Shown in pieces: positions 46,688-56,935 of a stretch of 64,000 bases of DNA; position 1 is the stretch's first letter, and each line of letters begins with the position of its first letter. The position numbers were made by a program, and so were the translations under genes. Under the pieces are notes generated by a model. It was given only the letters and a program-made list of their open reading frames with translations. It had not been told where the DNA came from and did not search any database. The DNA lies in contig NZ_CP117439.1 in NCBI RefSeq assembly GCF_030687575.1, positions 1,302,001 to 1,366,000 on the forward strand, written 5' to 3'. Source of the stretch: Pseudomonas sp. FP2309. Its GTDB lineage: Bacteria; Pseudomonadota; Gammaproteobacteria; Pseudomonadales; Pseudomonadaceae.

Positions 46688-49192
46688 CTAGCGGGTTTCT
46701 TCCGAGTCCACTGGCGCGTCGGCTATGCCGTCGACACGGTGCAGGGCCACTTGGCGTATCGACAGGCGAATCTCTGCCGGCAATACGCGTTTGGCGGCGC
46801 CTTCGGCCAGTTCGCCGAGCAGATCGTGGTAGCTCAACTTGCCGGCTGCGTCGCGGCGCAGCACATCCTGCTCCAGCAACGTCTGAATAAAATGTCGGAA
46901 AAGGCTCTTATCGAAGAACTCCGGCGCATTGAGCCCATGCAGGATCGACAGGCGCTGGGCCATGATCGTGCACAGGTCTTCCAACTCTTCGGCGCTGATG
47001 CTGTTCTGGCCGCTGTTGAGCAGCAGCGAGATCGCCATATAGAAGCGCTGCAGGGTCTGGGCGATGCTCTTGGACAGCAGCGTCAGCAGCACAAAGTGCC
47101 GCGAACTCGGCGCCGTGCGCAGGTACACGTCGTTCTCGAAGCGCAGCAGGCCTTGTTCGACAAAGGCCTCGAGCCATTGGTCGACCACCGTGTCCAACTC
47201 ATCCTGCGACCAGCGGATAAACAGCTCCGATTGCAGGTACGGGTAAAGCGCGTGGGTGTAGCGCAGGATCTGTTCGCGGCTCATGCGCGAGCTGCTCTGA
47301 AAGAAACTCGCCAGCAACGCCGGCAGGGCGAAGATGTGCAGTACGTTGTTGCGGTAGTAGGTCATCAGGACGGCGTTCTGCTCGTCCAGGTACACAATCT
47401 TACCCAGGGCGTCGCTCTGTTCCGACAGCAAATCCATGTCCTTGACGTGCTTGATCAGCGCCAGGCCGTCGCCCTCGGGCAGTGTGGTGTGCGGCGAATA
47501 CGGCACGCGACGCAGCAGCGCCAGGTACAGGTCCAACTGGCGGGCCATGGCCTGTTCGTCCAAGGCCAGGCGTGTGGTCGACAGCAATGCCAGGGCCACG
47601 AGGTTCACCGGGTTGACCGCCGCGGCCTCGTTCAAGTGGCGCGCCACCTGGTCGCCGAGGCGGTTGGTGGTTTCATTGAGCCAGGCCGGCTTGTAATTCG
47701 GTCCCAGCTCCTGGGTGCGCCAGTCGGGCTGCTCAGCGTCAAGGAACTCCGCCAGCTTGATCGGCTCACCAAAATTGACCGCGACTTGGCCGAACCGCTG
47801 CTTGAGCGCGCCGACCACTTTGAAAATATCGAAGATCGACTCTTTCTTCTTGCTCGCCCCGCGCAACTCACCGAGGTAGGTGCGGCCTTCGAGCACGCGC
47901 TCATAGCCGATATACACCGGTACAAACACGATCGGCATGCGCGAGGAGCGCAGGAAGCTGCGCAGGGTAATCGCCAGCATCCCGGTTTTCGGTTGCAGCA
48001 TGCGCCCGGTACGTGAGCGTCCGCCTTCGACGAAGTACTCCACCGGGAAACCTTTGGTGAACAGGGTGTGCAGGTATTCGTTGAACACTGAGGTGTACAG
48101 CGGGTTGCCCTTGAAGGTGCGGCGCATGAAAAACGCACCGCCACGGCGCAGCAGGCTACCGATCACCGGCATGTTCAGGTTGATACCGGCAGCGATGTGC
48201 GGCGGGGTCAGGCCATTCTTGAACAGCAGGTAAGAGAGCAACAGGTAGTCGATGTGGCTGCGGTGGCAGGGCACGTAGATGACCTCGTAGCCCTGGGCAA
48301 CCTTTTGCACGCCCTCGATGTTATTGACCTTGATGCCGTCGTAGATCTTGTTCCAGAACCAGCTCAGCACCACCTCCAGGAAGCGGATCGCGGTGTAGGT
48401 GTAGTCCGAGGCGATCTCGTTGCCGTAGCGCAGGGCCTGGGCCTTGGCTTTTTCCGGGGAGATTTTTTCGCGCTCGGCTTCCTCGGCAATGGCCTGGCGC
48501 ACCAGCGGCATGTTGACCAACCCCTTCACCAGGTTGCGGCGGTGGGACAGGTCGGGGCCGATCACGGCAGTCTTCAGGTTACGAAAGTGCACACGCAGGA
48601 TGCGTTGGGCCATGCGCACGGTGCGTTCGTGACCTTTATTGTGCTCGATCAATTCACGCAGGTTGATAGGCGCCGAGAATTGCACACGGGTCTTGCGACC
48701 CAGGATCAGGATGCTCAACAAGCGGCGCAGACGGCCGGTGACCGCCCAGCTGTCGGCGAATAACAGTTTCCACGGGCTGGACTCGCTTGCCGGCGTCTGT
48801 CCCCAGAACACGCTGACCGGAATGATTTGTGCATTCTCTTCGGCGTGCTCGGTCAGGGTGTTGACCAGGCGGGTCAGGGTCGGCGGCGCGCCGCGCTTGT
48901 CCTGGCGGCCCAGCCAGTCCGGATCGGGCGTGAGGTAGAAGAACGCCGCCGGCTCCATCAACGGGCCCACCGATACCGACAACACCGGGCGCGGCAAGCC
49001 GGCCTTGGTGCATTCGGCATCGACCACGGCCAACTCGCTGAGGGAGGGCGATTGCAGGACGTAAAACACCGGCCGGCTGCGGTCCAGGTTCAGGGTTAGG
49101 GACGACTGGTTGATCGTCTCCGAGCGAACCCAGAGGTACAACAGTCGGCGCAAGGTGCCAAATACCAGACGGCGGAACGGGGAGCGGGTCAT
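46688..49192 (-). CDS. plsB: glycerol-3-phosphate 1-O-acyltransferase PlsB
   Basis: 834-residue inner-membrane enzyme that makes lysophosphatidic acid, the first step of phospholipid synthesis. The acyltransferase HX4D motif is [30 protein letters not shown] is the glycerol-phosphate-binding block, and [16 protein letters not shown] follows. Size matches E. coli PlsB. It diverges from the cold-shock gene. Confidence 0.96.
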   Translation of the reverse strand: MTRSPFRRLVFGTLRRLLYLWVRSETINQSSLTLNLDRSRPVFYVLQSPSLSELAVVDAECTKAGLPRPVLSVSVGPLMEPAAFFYLTPDPDWLGRQDKRGAPPTLTRLVNTLTEHAEENAQIIPVSVFWGQTPASESSPWKLLFADSWAVTGRLRRLLSILILGRKTRVQFSAPINLRELIEHNKGHERTVRMAQRILRVHFRNLKTAVIGPDLSHRRNLVKGLVNMPLVRQAIAEEAEREKISPEKAKAQALRYGNEIASDYTYTAIRFLEVVLSWFWNKIYDGIKVNNIEGVQKVAQGYEVIYVPCHRSHIDYLLLSYLLFKNGLTPPHIAAGINLNMPVIGSLLRRGGAFFMRRTFKGNPLYTSVFNEYLHTLFTKGFPVEYFVEGGRSRTGRMLQPKTGMLAITLRSFLRSSRMPIVFVPVYIGYERVLEGRTYLGELRGASKKKESIFDIFKVVGALKQRFGQVAVNFGEPIKLAEFLDAEQPDWRTQELGPNYKPAWLNETTNRLGDQVARHLNEAAAVNPVNLVALALLSTTRLALDEQAMARQLDLYLALLRRVPYSPHTTLPEGDGLALIKHVKDMDLLSEQSDALGKIVYLDEQNAVLMTYYRNNVLHIFALPALLASFFQSSSRMSREQILRYTHALYPYLQSELFIRWSQDELDTVVDQWLEAFVEQGLLRFENDVYLRTAPSSRHFVLLTLLSKSIAQTLQRFYMAISLLLNSGQNSISAEELEDLCTIMAQRLSILHGLNAPEFFDKSLFRHFIQTLLEQDVLRRDAAGKLSYHDLLGELAEGAAKRVLPAEIRLSIRQVALHRVDGIADAPVDSEETR

Positions 49193-49292
49193 AGGTGAGC
49201 TGCTTGAAGTGGAAAAAACCGAGCAGGCGCTCGGGCGGGTAGTGTGCCGTATTCGCCGAAAATCGGCAAAAAAGCAGCGATGTAAACTTGAG

Positions 49293-49320
49293 TTGATCGT
49301 TTTTGAGCGCGTCTTATACT
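49293..49320 (+). promoter_or_regulatory. probable sigma-70 promoter of the cold-shock gene
   Basis: -35 TTGATC (49293-49298), 16-base spacer, -10 TATACT (49315-49320). The start codon is 55 bases further on. Confidence 0.55.
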
Positions 49321-49374
49321 CGGCAGTTCAACGCGACCGGCTCAACAATAAAAAACCGAAGTGGGAGTGAACAG

Positions 49375-49584
49375 ATGGCAACGCGCGAAACCGGCAATGT
49401 GAAGTGGTTCAACGATGCAAAGGGCTATGGCTTTATTCAGCGTGAAGATGGCAAGGATGTGTTTGTGCACTACCGCGCCATTCGGGGCGACGGCCATCGC
49501 TCGTTGGCCGAGGGCCAGCAGGTGGAATACGCCGTGGTGAGCGGTGAGAAGGGCTTGCAGGCGGAGGATGTGGTCGCGTTGTAA
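49375..49584 (+). CDS. cold-shock domain protein
   Basis: 69-residue single OB-fold RNA-binding protein. RNP1 is KGYGFI and RNP2 is VFVHY; the opening [15 protein letters not shown] is characteristic. GGGAG precedes ATG 49375; the upstream extension of the frame is not supported. Which Csp paralogue it is cannot be told. Confidence 0.93.
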   Translation: MATRETGNVKWFNDAKGYGFIQREDGKDVFVHYRAIRGDGHRSLAEGQQVEYAVVSGEKGLQAEDVVAL

Positions 49585-49595
49585 ACGCTGCCTTT

Positions 49596-49618
49596 GCTGC
49601 GCCATCACTTGGCGCAGC
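49596..49618 (+). terminator. stem-loop after cold-shock gene
   Basis: GCTGCGCCA-TCACT-TGGCGCAGC, nine perfect pairs, 12 bases after the stop codon, without a marked T-run. Confidence 0.6.
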
Positions 49619-49658
49619 CTGGATTTAGCGCAGAACGGTTGCGTGAGGCGTGGGATGT

Positions 49659-49687
49659 TCGTCAATGGTGCAGCCTATGCCTATAAT
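49659..49687 (+). promoter_or_regulatory. candidate promoter of the Septu-like pair
   Basis: TCGTCA (49659-49664), 17-base spacer, TATAAT (49682-49687). The start codon of the ATPase gene is 82 bases downstream. Confidence 0.45.
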
Positions 49688-49768
49688 CCCGCGTTATTAG
49701 CGCACCGGGCTCTTCCTTGACGCAAAAGCGTGAGAGGATTCCTGACATGCTGCACAAGGAATTTAACC

Positions 49769-51052
49769 ATGCTTAAACATCTGAAACTGAAAAACATCGG
49801 CCCTGCGGACAGCATGGAGTTGGAGTTCGGCGAACGTCTGAATCTGATCACTGGAGACAATGGCTTAGGTAAGAGCTTCCTTCTTGATATCGCCTGGTGG
49901 GCGATGACGCGAAAGTGGCCAGCAGAAATAAACCCTAAATTGTCAGCAGGTAAAAAGGCACTTCCTTCCACTGCGGGATCTGATGCCAGTATCGACTTCT
50001 CCTTCACTGCAAAGAAAAAGGAAGAATCGTACACCAGTACATTTTTTCGCAAAGAGCAAATATGGAAGGGCAGACAGGGGCGTCCGGCTAATCCAGGGCT
50101 GGTGTTTTATGCAATGGCGGACGGCAGTTTTGCAGTATGGGACCCGGCACGAAATTACTGGCGTACTCAAGATGGTATGGATGTTCAAGAGCGTATTCCC
50201 GCCTATGTATTCGGCTCTTCTGAGGTGTGGGACGGGCTCAACGGTAAAGATGGTAAGCCACTCTGTAATGGCTTGGTCATGGACTGGGGAGGCTGGCAAA
50301 AGGAAAAGGGTGCTGCTTTTGACAGCCTCTGCGCAGTACTTGAAGTTTTATCGCCTTCCTCGAAGGAAGGGCTTCAACCCGGCGGGTTCACGCGGCTGAG
50401 TCTGGACGACGCTCGAGACATTCCAACGATTCGAATGCCTTATGGTCAAGACGTAGCAGTACTTCATGCTTCCGCAGGTATGCGACGAATTTTGGCGTTG
50501 GCCTATTTGTTGGTTTGGACTTGGGAGGAACATCAACAAGCGGCAATACTGCTTGGAGAAGAAACGACAAAGCAAGTAGTTTTCCTGATCGATGAAGTCG
50601 AATCCCACTTGCACCCACAATGGCAAAGAAGAATTGTCCCAGCGCTGTTGGCCGTTGTTAAAACATTGATTGGTAAAGCGGACGTCCAGATTATTACGGC
50701 GACACATTCACCTTTGATCATGGCCTCTGTCGAACCGCTTTTCGACTCAGCGAAAGATGCTTGGTTCGACCTCGATTTTGAGAGAAAGAAGGTTGTACTA
50801 CGGGCTCGCGCATTTGAAAAGCAGGGTGAAGCGGCTCGTTGGTTGACCAGTGATGCCTTTGATTTGGAAAGTGGCCGAGCGCCGGAGTATGAGGCGCTTA
50901 TACGCAGAGCGTCGGCATTGATTGAGAAAGATAATCCCAGCGAGGCGGCGATAAAGAAAACGTATCAGCAGTTACTGGTCGCCTTGAGTCCAACGGACGA
51001 ATTTTTGTATCGATGGCGCTATGTTTGTATGAAAAAAGGGTGGTTGAAGTGA
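49769..51052 (+). CDS. AAA-family ATPase, PtuA/Septu-like
   Basis: 427-residue ATPase. Walker A GDNGLGKS at residues 29-36 within ERLNLITGDNGLGKSFLLD, Walker B VVFLIDEVESHLHPQWQ and a H-loop IITATHSPLIMAS: an SMC/RecF-like (OLD/AAA15-21) architecture. A partner HNH gene overlaps its stop (GTGA). This pairing is that of Septu (PtuA-PtuB) and of retron-associated ATPase/HNH sets. AAGGA is about 8 bases before ATG 49769. No reverse transcriptase is nearby, so Septu-type is the better label. Confidence 0.82.
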   Translation: MLKHLKLKNIGPADSMELEFGERLNLITGDNGLGKSFLLDIAWWAMTRKWPAEINPKLSAGKKALPSTAGSDASIDFSFTAKKKEESYTSTFFRKEQIWKGRQGRPANPGLVFYAMADGSFAVWDPARNYWRTQDGMDVQERIPAYVFGSSEVWDGLNGKDGKPLCNGLVMDWGGWQKEKGAAFDSLCAVLEVLSPSSKEGLQPGGFTRLSLDDARDIPTIRMPYGQDVAVLHASAGMRRILALAYLLVWTWEEHQQAAILLGEETTKQVVFLIDEVESHLHPQWQRRIVPALLAVVKTLIGKADVQIITATHSPLIMASVEPLFDSAKDAWFDLDFERKKVVLRARAFEKQGEAARWLTSDAFDLESGRAPEYEALIRRASALIEKDNPSEAAIKKTYQQLLVALSPTDEFLYRWRYVCMKKGWLK

Positions 51053-51642
51053 TTCCTGTCGCATTACGCCCCGAGCCTAACGACTTCAATGTGGAGGTTC
51101 GTCAAAAAGGCTTGGCCTGGTTGGCCAAGCATAATATCCATCTGAATAGTGCCCCTCCTAAAGCTTCAAAATTACCTAGGTATTGGGCGCACTCCAACCT
51201 CCAATTGTGGAAGGCGTATTCGGGTACGTGCGCCTATCTGGCTATTTACTTTGAGTGGAGTACTGGGGCGAGTTCAACAGACCATTTCATTGCGAAGTCG
51301 ACTCGGGCGGGGGACGCCTATGAGTGGGATAACTACCGTCTTTCCTGCTTGGGCGCGAATCGGAGCAAGGGCGCGCATAGTGTGCTGGACCCTATCGGAC
51401 TCACACCGAATACATTTTTCCTGAACTTGGCGAAGGGAAATATTCGAGTCAATCCTGCGCTGGCTACGTTGGACAAGAAACACGCTCGCAGAACGATGAC
51501 TCGCCTGAAGCTAAATGCACCTGAACTCAAGGCCGCCAGGGCACGACACTATCAGGAGTATACGGAGCACAAACACCAGAAGACCTTCAAGAAGCTATCA
51601 CCCTTTGTTTGGTATGAAGCGAATCGACAAGGGTTGTTATAA
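51049..51642 (+). CDS. HNH-type nuclease, PtuB-like, with atypical zinc site
   Basis: 197-residue protein starting at GTG 51049, which overlaps the ATPase stop codon; the ORF upstream is not used. The HNH region is residues ~61-108: CAYL...DHFIAKS...YEWDNYRLSCLGANRSKG. His79, Asn95 and Asn104 fit the nuclease core, but the CxxC pairs expected in PtuB-type HNH (CxYC and CxxCN) are CAYL and CLGAN here, so one cysteine of each pair is missing. It may be inactive, or use a different or no structural zinc. Defence role is inferred from the pair. Confidence 0.75.
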   Translation: MIPVALRPEPNDFNVEVRQKGLAWLAKHNIHLNSAPPKASKLPRYWAHSNLQLWKAYSGTCAYLAIYFEWSTGASSTDHFIAKSTRAGDAYEWDNYRLSCLGANRSKGAHSVLDPIGLTPNTFFLNLAKGNIRVNPALATLDKKHARRTMTRLKLNAPELKAARARHYQEYTEHKHQKTFKKLSPFVWYEANRQGLL

Positions 51643-51694
51643 CCCCCTCCCAACAATGCAGGGGTGTCATTGATGTTTGTGCCACGTTCCTTAA

Positions 51695-52072
51695 TTAATG
51701 TGTCTTCCAGGTAATCTGCTCTTCGCCGTCCGCACTGATCCGAATCCAGGTGTCGGCACTTTCCTCGCCTTCTTCCTCGACCCACGTCCCCGGCGCGCAG
51801 CGCACTTCCACGTTCAGCGCGGCAAATGCGGCGCGGGCGCAGGCGATGTCGTCGTCCCACGGGGTCTGGTCGCTCTCCAGGTACAGGCTGTTCCATTTGC
51901 CGACGGCTTTGGGCAGCCAGGTCACGGGCACGTTGCCGGCCTTGCACTTGTAGGTCTGGCCCTTCTGTACCCAGTCGGTGCACGAGCCGAGCGCTTGGGC
52001 CAGCCAGGCGGCGATGGCCTTGTAGTCGACGTCAGCGTCCTTCAGGTAAATCTCGATATCGGGTTGGCGCAT
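51695..52072 (-). CDS. conserved Pseudomonas protein, function unknown
   Basis: 125-residue acidic, soluble protein from ATG 52072. It begins MRQPDIEIYLKDADVDYKAI and contains QKGQTYKCKAGNVPVTWLP and ESADTWIRISADG. No domain recognised. The upstream rlmA gene is 54 bases away on the same strand. Confidence 0.75.
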   Translation of the reverse strand: MRQPDIEIYLKDADVDYKAIAAWLAQALGSCTDWVQKGQTYKCKAGNVPVTWLPKAVGKWNSLYLESDQTPWDDDIACARAAFAALNVEVRCAPGTWVEEEGEESADTWIRISADGEEQITWKTH

Positions 52073-52126
52073 GGATGTTCCTCGTTGCGGGATTCGAAAA
52101 TCCATTCGCGGATGCTTAAAAGTCGC

Positions 52127-52936
52127 TTATTGAAGCACGAAATAGTCGTAGCGCATCGATACGGTGACCTGCAGCGGCTCAGCGGCTTCGATCACCTCGG
52201 CGCGCCGTTCGGCGCTGGCGCGCCAGCCGTGCGGTGTCATCGCCAATAGGTTGGCACGGTCCTGAGGCTCGGCCAGGCTCAATGTGAACGTCAGGGTTTC
52301 GCTGTGGGCCAGGCTCATGCCTTCGGGGACCAGGGCCAGGTGCTTGTCGTCGGTGTATTCGCGCACCTCGTCGTACAGGCGTTCGCGCAGTTCCATCAGA
52401 TGGCCGCTGGTGGGGCCGACCTTCATCAAGCCGCCGCCAGGGCTGAGCAGGCGCTTGGCCTCCAGCCAGTCCAACGGACTGAAGACGCTGGCCAGGAACT
52501 GGCAGCTGGCATCGGCCAACGGTACGCGGGCCATGCTGGCGATTAACCAGGTCAGCGCCGGCTTGCGCTTGCAGGCGCGCTTGACCGCTTCCTTGGAGAT
52601 GTCCAGCGCGTAGCCGTCGGCGTGGGGCAGGGCGTCGGCTATTTGGGCAGTGTAGTAACCCTCGCCACAACCGATGTCGACCCAGCGCTGCGGCGCGCGC
52701 TCGGCCGCCAGTTCTGCCAGGCGTCTGGCCACGGGGGCGTAGTGCCCGGCGTTGAGGAAGTCGCGGCGCGCCTCGACCATGGCCAGGTTGTCACCCGGAT
52801 CGCGGCTGTTCTTGTGCTGCACCGGCAACAGGTTCAGGTAACCCTGGCGCGCGCGGTCGAAGCGGTGCCCGGCCGGGCACGCCACGCCATTGTCCACCGC
52901 ATTGAGCGGAGCGCTGCAAATGGGGCACGCGAGCAT
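52127..52936 (-). CDS. rlmA: 23S rRNA guanine-N1 methyltransferase, RlmA-like
   Basis: 269-residue methyltransferase. An N-terminal zinc finger (Cys4, Cys7, Cys20, His24) is followed by the SAM-binding motif WVDIGCGEGYYTAQIAD and the segment ASVFSPLDWLEAKRLL. Modifies G745 of 23S rRNA in E. coli. ATG 52936 shares one base with the stop of dapE (TGATG). The larger open frame to 53209 lies over dapE and is not used. Confidence 0.88.
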   Translation of the reverse strand: MLACPICSAPLNAVDNGVACPAGHRFDRARQGYLNLLPVQHKNSRDPGDNLAMVEARRDFLNAGHYAPVARRLAELAAERAPQRWVDIGCGEGYYTAQIADALPHADGYALDISKEAVKRACKRKPALTWLIASMARVPLADASCQFLASVFSPLDWLEAKRLLSPGGGLMKVGPTSGHLMELRERLYDEVREYTDDKHLALVPEGMSLAHSETLTFTLSLAEPQDRANLLAMTPHGWRASAERRAEVIEAAEPLQVTVSMRYDYFVLQ

Positions 52937-54087
52937 CAGGCGAGCAACTTGATCAGGGTTTGGTAGTAGATGTCGGTCAGCACGTCGAGGTCGCTGGCGA
53001 GGATGCGCTCGTTGACCTGATGGATCGTTGCGTTGACCGGGCCCAGTTCGACCACCTGGGTGCCGAGGGTGGCGATGAAACGACCGTCCGAAGTGCCGCC
53101 GCTGGTGGACGCTTGGGTCTCGCGACCGGTGATCGCCTTGATGCTGGCGGACACGGCATCGAGCAGCGCGCCGGGTTCGGTGAGGAACGGCAGGCCCGAC
53201 AGCGCCCATTCCACGTGCCAGTCCAGGCCGTGTTTGTCGAGAATCGCCGCGACCCGCTGTTGCAGGCCTTCGACGGTGGATTCGGTGGAGAAACGGAAAT
53301 TGAACACCGCGGTCAGGTCACCGGGAATCACGTTGGTGGCGCCAGTGCCGGCATTGAGATTGGAGATCTGGAAACTGGTCGGTGGGAAGAACGTGTTGCC
53401 GTCGTCCCAATGTTCGGCAGCCAGTTCGGCCAGGGCGGGGGCTGCCAGATGGATCGGGTTCTTCGCCAGGTGCGGGTAGGCCACGTGGCCCTGTACACCG
53501 CGCACGGTCAGCGTGGCGCCGAGGGAGCCGCGACGGCCGTTCTTGACCACGTCACCCACCAGCGTGGTGCTCGACGGTTCACCGACGATGCACCAGTCCA
53601 GACGCTCTTTGCGTGCGGCCAGGCGTTCGATCACGGCTTTGGTGCCGTGGTGCGCCGGGCCTTCTTCATCGCTGGTGATCAGGAAGGCGACCGAACCCTT
53701 GTGGTCCGGGTAGTCGGCAACGAAACGCTCCGACGCCACCAGCATGGCGGCCAGGCTGCCTTTCATATCGGCGGCGCCACGCCCGCAGAGCATGCCGTTT
53801 TCGTCGATCAGTGCGTCGAACGGGTCGTTCTGCCAGGCCTGCACCGGGCCGGTCGGTACCACGTCGGTGTGGCCGGCAAAGCACAGCACCGGGCCTTCAT
53901 GCTTGCCGTGGGTGGCCCAGAAGTTGTCCACGTCTTCGATGCGCATCGGCTCCAGCGCAAAACCAGCGTCGCCCAGGCGCTGCATCATCAGCTTCTGGCA
54001 ATCGGCATCGATCGGCGTGACCGAGGGGCGACGGATCAAGTCGATGGCAAGTTGAAGGGTCGGCGAAAGGTCGGCATGGGCCGTCAT
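52936..54087 (-). CDS. dapE: succinyl-diaminopimelate desuccinylase
   Basis: 383-residue dizinc peptidase-family enzyme of lysine/diaminopimelate synthesis. Metal ligands lie in [23 protein letters not shown] and ITSDEEGPA; the substrate-binding [10 protein letters not shown] is near the end. Its end overlaps rlmA. The related dapD and dapC genes lie elsewhere in this window, at 59505-60539 and 63629-64000. Confidence 0.96.
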   Translation of the reverse strand: MTAHADLSPTLQLAIDLIRRPSVTPIDADCQKLMMQRLGDAGFALEPMRIEDVDNFWATHGKHEGPVLCFAGHTDVVPTGPVQAWQNDPFDALIDENGMLCGRGAADMKGSLAAMLVASERFVADYPDHKGSVAFLITSDEEGPAHHGTKAVIERLAARKERLDWCIVGEPSSTTLVGDVVKNGRRGSLGATLTVRGVQGHVAYPHLAKNPIHLAAPALAELAAEHWDDGNTFFPPTSFQISNLNAGTGATNVIPGDLTAVFNFRFSTESTVEGLQQRVAAILDKHGLDWHVEWALSGLPFLTEPGALLDAVSASIKAITGRETQASTSGGTSDGRFIATLGTQVVELGPVNATIHQVNERILASDLDVLTDIYYQTLIKLLA

Positions 54088-54153
54088 GGGGGAAACTCCA
54101 CAGCTTTATAGATGAGCAGGCAAGGCGCACAAAACGGCCGTTATCTTATAGCA

Positions 54154-54178
54154 AAACGGCGACCAGAGGCCGCCGTTT
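54154..54178 (-). terminator. terminator after ndvB
   Basis: AAACGGCG / CGCCGTTT (54154-54161 and 54171-54178) read on the minus strand ends in TTTTGC. It is 19 bases beyond the ndvB stop codon. Confidence 0.7.
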
Positions 54179-54196
54179 AGTGCATTGCGCAAGTTT

Positions 54197-56788
54197 TTAC
54201 ACAGTGCTTGCAGGCTCCACCGCCACTGCAGGTTTGGGCAGCGACGAGAGGAACGCCATGATCAACGCCGCCACATACGGCAGCGATTGCACCAGCAGCA
54301 TCACCACCCAGAAGCGCATGTCATTGCTCGGCAGGCCCTGCACCAGGTAGATCCCCAGCGCCGCGCCCCACAACAGCAGCATGATGAACATTTCTTCGCG
54401 GGCTTCGGAAATGGCCACCCAGAAGCCGTGGTTATCGGCGTTTTTCGGTGTACGGAAGAACGGAATGCTGCTGGTGAAGAAGCCATACAGCACCGCTTTG
54501 GCGATGGTGTGGGACAGCGCCAGGCCGGCCAGGGCCGCGCAGAACGCGTCCTTGAGGTTGACGCCTACCGCACGGCGGTACAGGAAGATGATCTTGCCCA
54601 CCTTGAACACGAACAACGCCAACGGCGGAATCGCGAAAATCAGCAGCGGCGGGTCGACCCGGGTTGGCACGATGATCATCGCCGCCGACCACAACAGTGC
54701 GCCGACGGTGAAGAAGATATTCATGCCGTCCGCCACCCACGGCAACCAGCCCGCGAGGAAGTGGTAACGCTGACCACGGGTCAGCTCTGTGTCCTTGCCG
54801 CGCAGCAGGCTGGCCGTGTGACGCTTGATGATCTGGATCGCGCCATAGGCCCAACGGAAACGCTGCTTCTTGAAGTCGATAAAGGTATCCGGCATCAAGC
54901 CCTTGCCGTAGCTGTCGTGGTAATACGCGGCCGACAGACCTTTCTCGAACACGCGCAGGCCCAGTTCCGCGTCTTCACAGATACACCAGTCGGCCCAGCC
55001 CAGCTCTTCAAGCACCGAGCGGCGGGTCATGGTCATGGTGCCGTGCTGGATGATCGCGTCGCGGTCGTTACGGGTGACCATGCCGATATGGAAGAAGCCT
55101 TTGTATTCCGCGTAGCAGAGCTTCTTGAAGGTGCTTTCGTTCTGGTCGCGGTAGTCCTGGGGCGACTGCACCACGGCGATTTTCGGGTCGGCGAAGTGCG
55201 GCACCATGTGCTTGAGCCAGTTCGGCGACACGCAGTAGTCCGAGTCGATCACGGCGATCACTTCAGCATCCTTGGCCGTATGCGGAAGCAGGTAGTTCAG
55301 CGCGCCGCCCTTGAAACCGGCCAGGGGCGCGACGTGGAAGAACTTGAAGCGCGGACCCAGGGTTTCGCAGTAGTCACGCACCGGTTCCCATACCGCCGGG
55401 TCTTTGGTGTTGTTGTCGATGATCAGGACTTCGTAGTCCGGGTAATCCAGGGCAGCCAGGGCGTCGAGGGTCTGTTTGACCATCTCGGGTGGCTCGTTGT
55501 AGCAGGGCACGTGGATCGACACTTTCGGGCGGTAGTCCGAATCCCCTTCGACCGGCAGGAATTCACGTCGACGCTTGTGGGTCCACACGGCTTCCGCCAG
55601 TTCGTGGGCTTCGGTCAGCAACACGATGAACACACCCAGGGCGCCGAGGGCCAGGAGCACGCCCACGGTCACGCTGAACCAGGTGCTGTATTGCTGGCTG
55701 TAGTCGTAGCCGATCCACACCAGCACCGAACCGCACAGGAACGCGATAAAGGTCAGGAAGGTACGGCCACGTTGGCGCAGGGATGAGCCGTCGATCATCA
55801 ACAGGGTCAGCGACAGCAGCGCAAGCACGACCGATCCGATCGCCAGCACGCGCCATTGCGGGATCGCCACCACCGGGCCTTCAAAATTGAATTTCTGCTG
55901 GCGCGCGGCGTTGAACACGCCCCAATAAGCGCCGGCCGAGCCTTCGTCGCTGACTTTCCACGGCTGATCGAAGGCCTCGATCACGAAGTAGTTGTAGCCT
56001 TGGCGATTGAGCTTATTGACCAAGGTACGCAGGTAAATGGCCTGGTCGGCAGGGGAGGTTTCGTTGCCACCGCGCATGCGTCCGTTGCTCGGCCAGCCCA
56101 CTTCCGACAGCAGCAATTGCTTTTTCGGGAACAGTTTTTTCAGGTCCCTGGCGCGATCGAGTACGTACTGGCCGGCCTTGTCCATGGGAATGAATTCCCA
56201 GAACGGCAGGATGTGCGCGGCAATCAGGTCGACGTGCTTGGCCAACTGTGGGTTTTTTTCCCAAATGTGCCATTGCTCAGAGGTGGTCACCGGCACTTTT
56301 ACGGCGGCGCGCACCCGGTCCAGCAGCACGATCAGTGCCTCTGGGGTGATCTCTTCACGGAACAGCGCTTCGTTACCCACCACCACTCGCACGACACTGC
56401 GCGAGTTGTTGGCAATTTCGATAGCGCGTTGGATCTCGCGTTCGTTGCGTTCCAGGTCGGGGCTGATCCAGATGCCCAGGGTCACGCGCAGGCCGAACTC
56501 TTCGGCCAGCTTGGGGATATCGCCCAAGGTGCCGTCGACCGAGTAGGTACGGATGTTGTCCGTCAGCTTGCTCATGATCGCAAGGTCCTGACGCATCTGT
56601 TCGTCGCTGGGGTATTGGTTTTTCTGTGGGTACTGGCCTTGCTGGAACGGCGAGTAGGAAAAACCGGATATCTGCTCAGGCCAGTTGGGAGCGGTGACCG
56701 GGCGGTTGATCAGCGCCCAGAAGCCGGTGAAAAGCGCGGCAATTGCCAGCACCACCACCAGGTTGAGTCCAAATTTACGCGATGCCAT
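54197..56788 (-). CDS. ndvB: cyclic glucan/beta-(1,3)-glucan glucosyltransferase NdvB-like
   Basis: 863-residue membrane glycosyltransferase. An N-terminal membrane anchor (~8-27) precedes a GH17-type domain (~residues 40-310: VVGNEALFREE and LLSEVGWPSNG carry the acid/base and nucleophile Glu), then a GT2 domain (VSIHVPCYNEPPEMVKQTLD, AVIDSDYCVSP, QRFRWAYGAIQ = Q/RxxRW), and several helices. This GH17-GT2 fusion is that of Pseudomonas NdvB, which makes cyclic glucans linked to biofilm antibiotic tolerance. ATG 56788; it precedes dapE as in P. aeruginosa. Confidence 0.9.
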   Translation of the reverse strand: MASRKFGLNLVVVLAIAALFTGFWALINRPVTAPNWPEQISGFSYSPFQQGQYPQKNQYPSDEQMRQDLAIMSKLTDNIRTYSVDGTLGDIPKLAEEFGLRVTLGIWISPDLERNEREIQRAIEIANNSRSVVRVVVGNEALFREEITPEALIVLLDRVRAAVKVPVTTSEQWHIWEKNPQLAKHVDLIAAHILPFWEFIPMDKAGQYVLDRARDLKKLFPKKQLLLSEVGWPSNGRMRGGNETSPADQAIYLRTLVNKLNRQGYNYFVIEAFDQPWKVSDEGSAGAYWGVFNAARQQKFNFEGPVVAIPQWRVLAIGSVVLALLSLTLLMIDGSSLRQRGRTFLTFIAFLCGSVLVWIGYDYSQQYSTWFSVTVGVLLALGALGVFIVLLTEAHELAEAVWTHKRRREFLPVEGDSDYRPKVSIHVPCYNEPPEMVKQTLDALAALDYPDYEVLIIDNNTKDPAVWEPVRDYCETLGPRFKFFHVAPLAGFKGGALNYLLPHTAKDAEVIAVIDSDYCVSPNWLKHMVPHFADPKIAVVQSPQDYRDQNESTFKKLCYAEYKGFFHIGMVTRNDRDAIIQHGTMTMTRRSVLEELGWADWCICEDAELGLRVFEKGLSAAYYHDSYGKGLMPDTFIDFKKQRFRWAYGAIQIIKRHTASLLRGKDTELTRGQRYHFLAGWLPWVADGMNIFFTVGALLWSAAMIIVPTRVDPPLLIFAIPPLALFVFKVGKIIFLYRRAVGVNLKDAFCAALAGLALSHTIAKAVLYGFFTSSIPFFRTPKNADNHGFWVAISEAREEMFIMLLLWGAALGIYLVQGLPSNDMRFWVVMLLVQSLPYVAALIMAFLSSLPKPAVAVEPASTV

Positions 56789-56935
56789 GGTTATGTCGGG
56801 TTCCAAAAGGTGTGGAACGAAAAGAGGTGCCGGCCTGCGCCGAACGGCGCGCATCCTACACCGGCCTTTCCCCGAGCGTACAGCGGACAGAGAAAAGCCG
56901 GACGTTAGTCAGCGAAAGGCCATCTAAGTTCTTTA

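Noticed and set aside
54185..55786. 533-codon plus-strand frame over ndvB
   Set aside because: Shadow of the glycosyltransferase gene; no recognisable domain.
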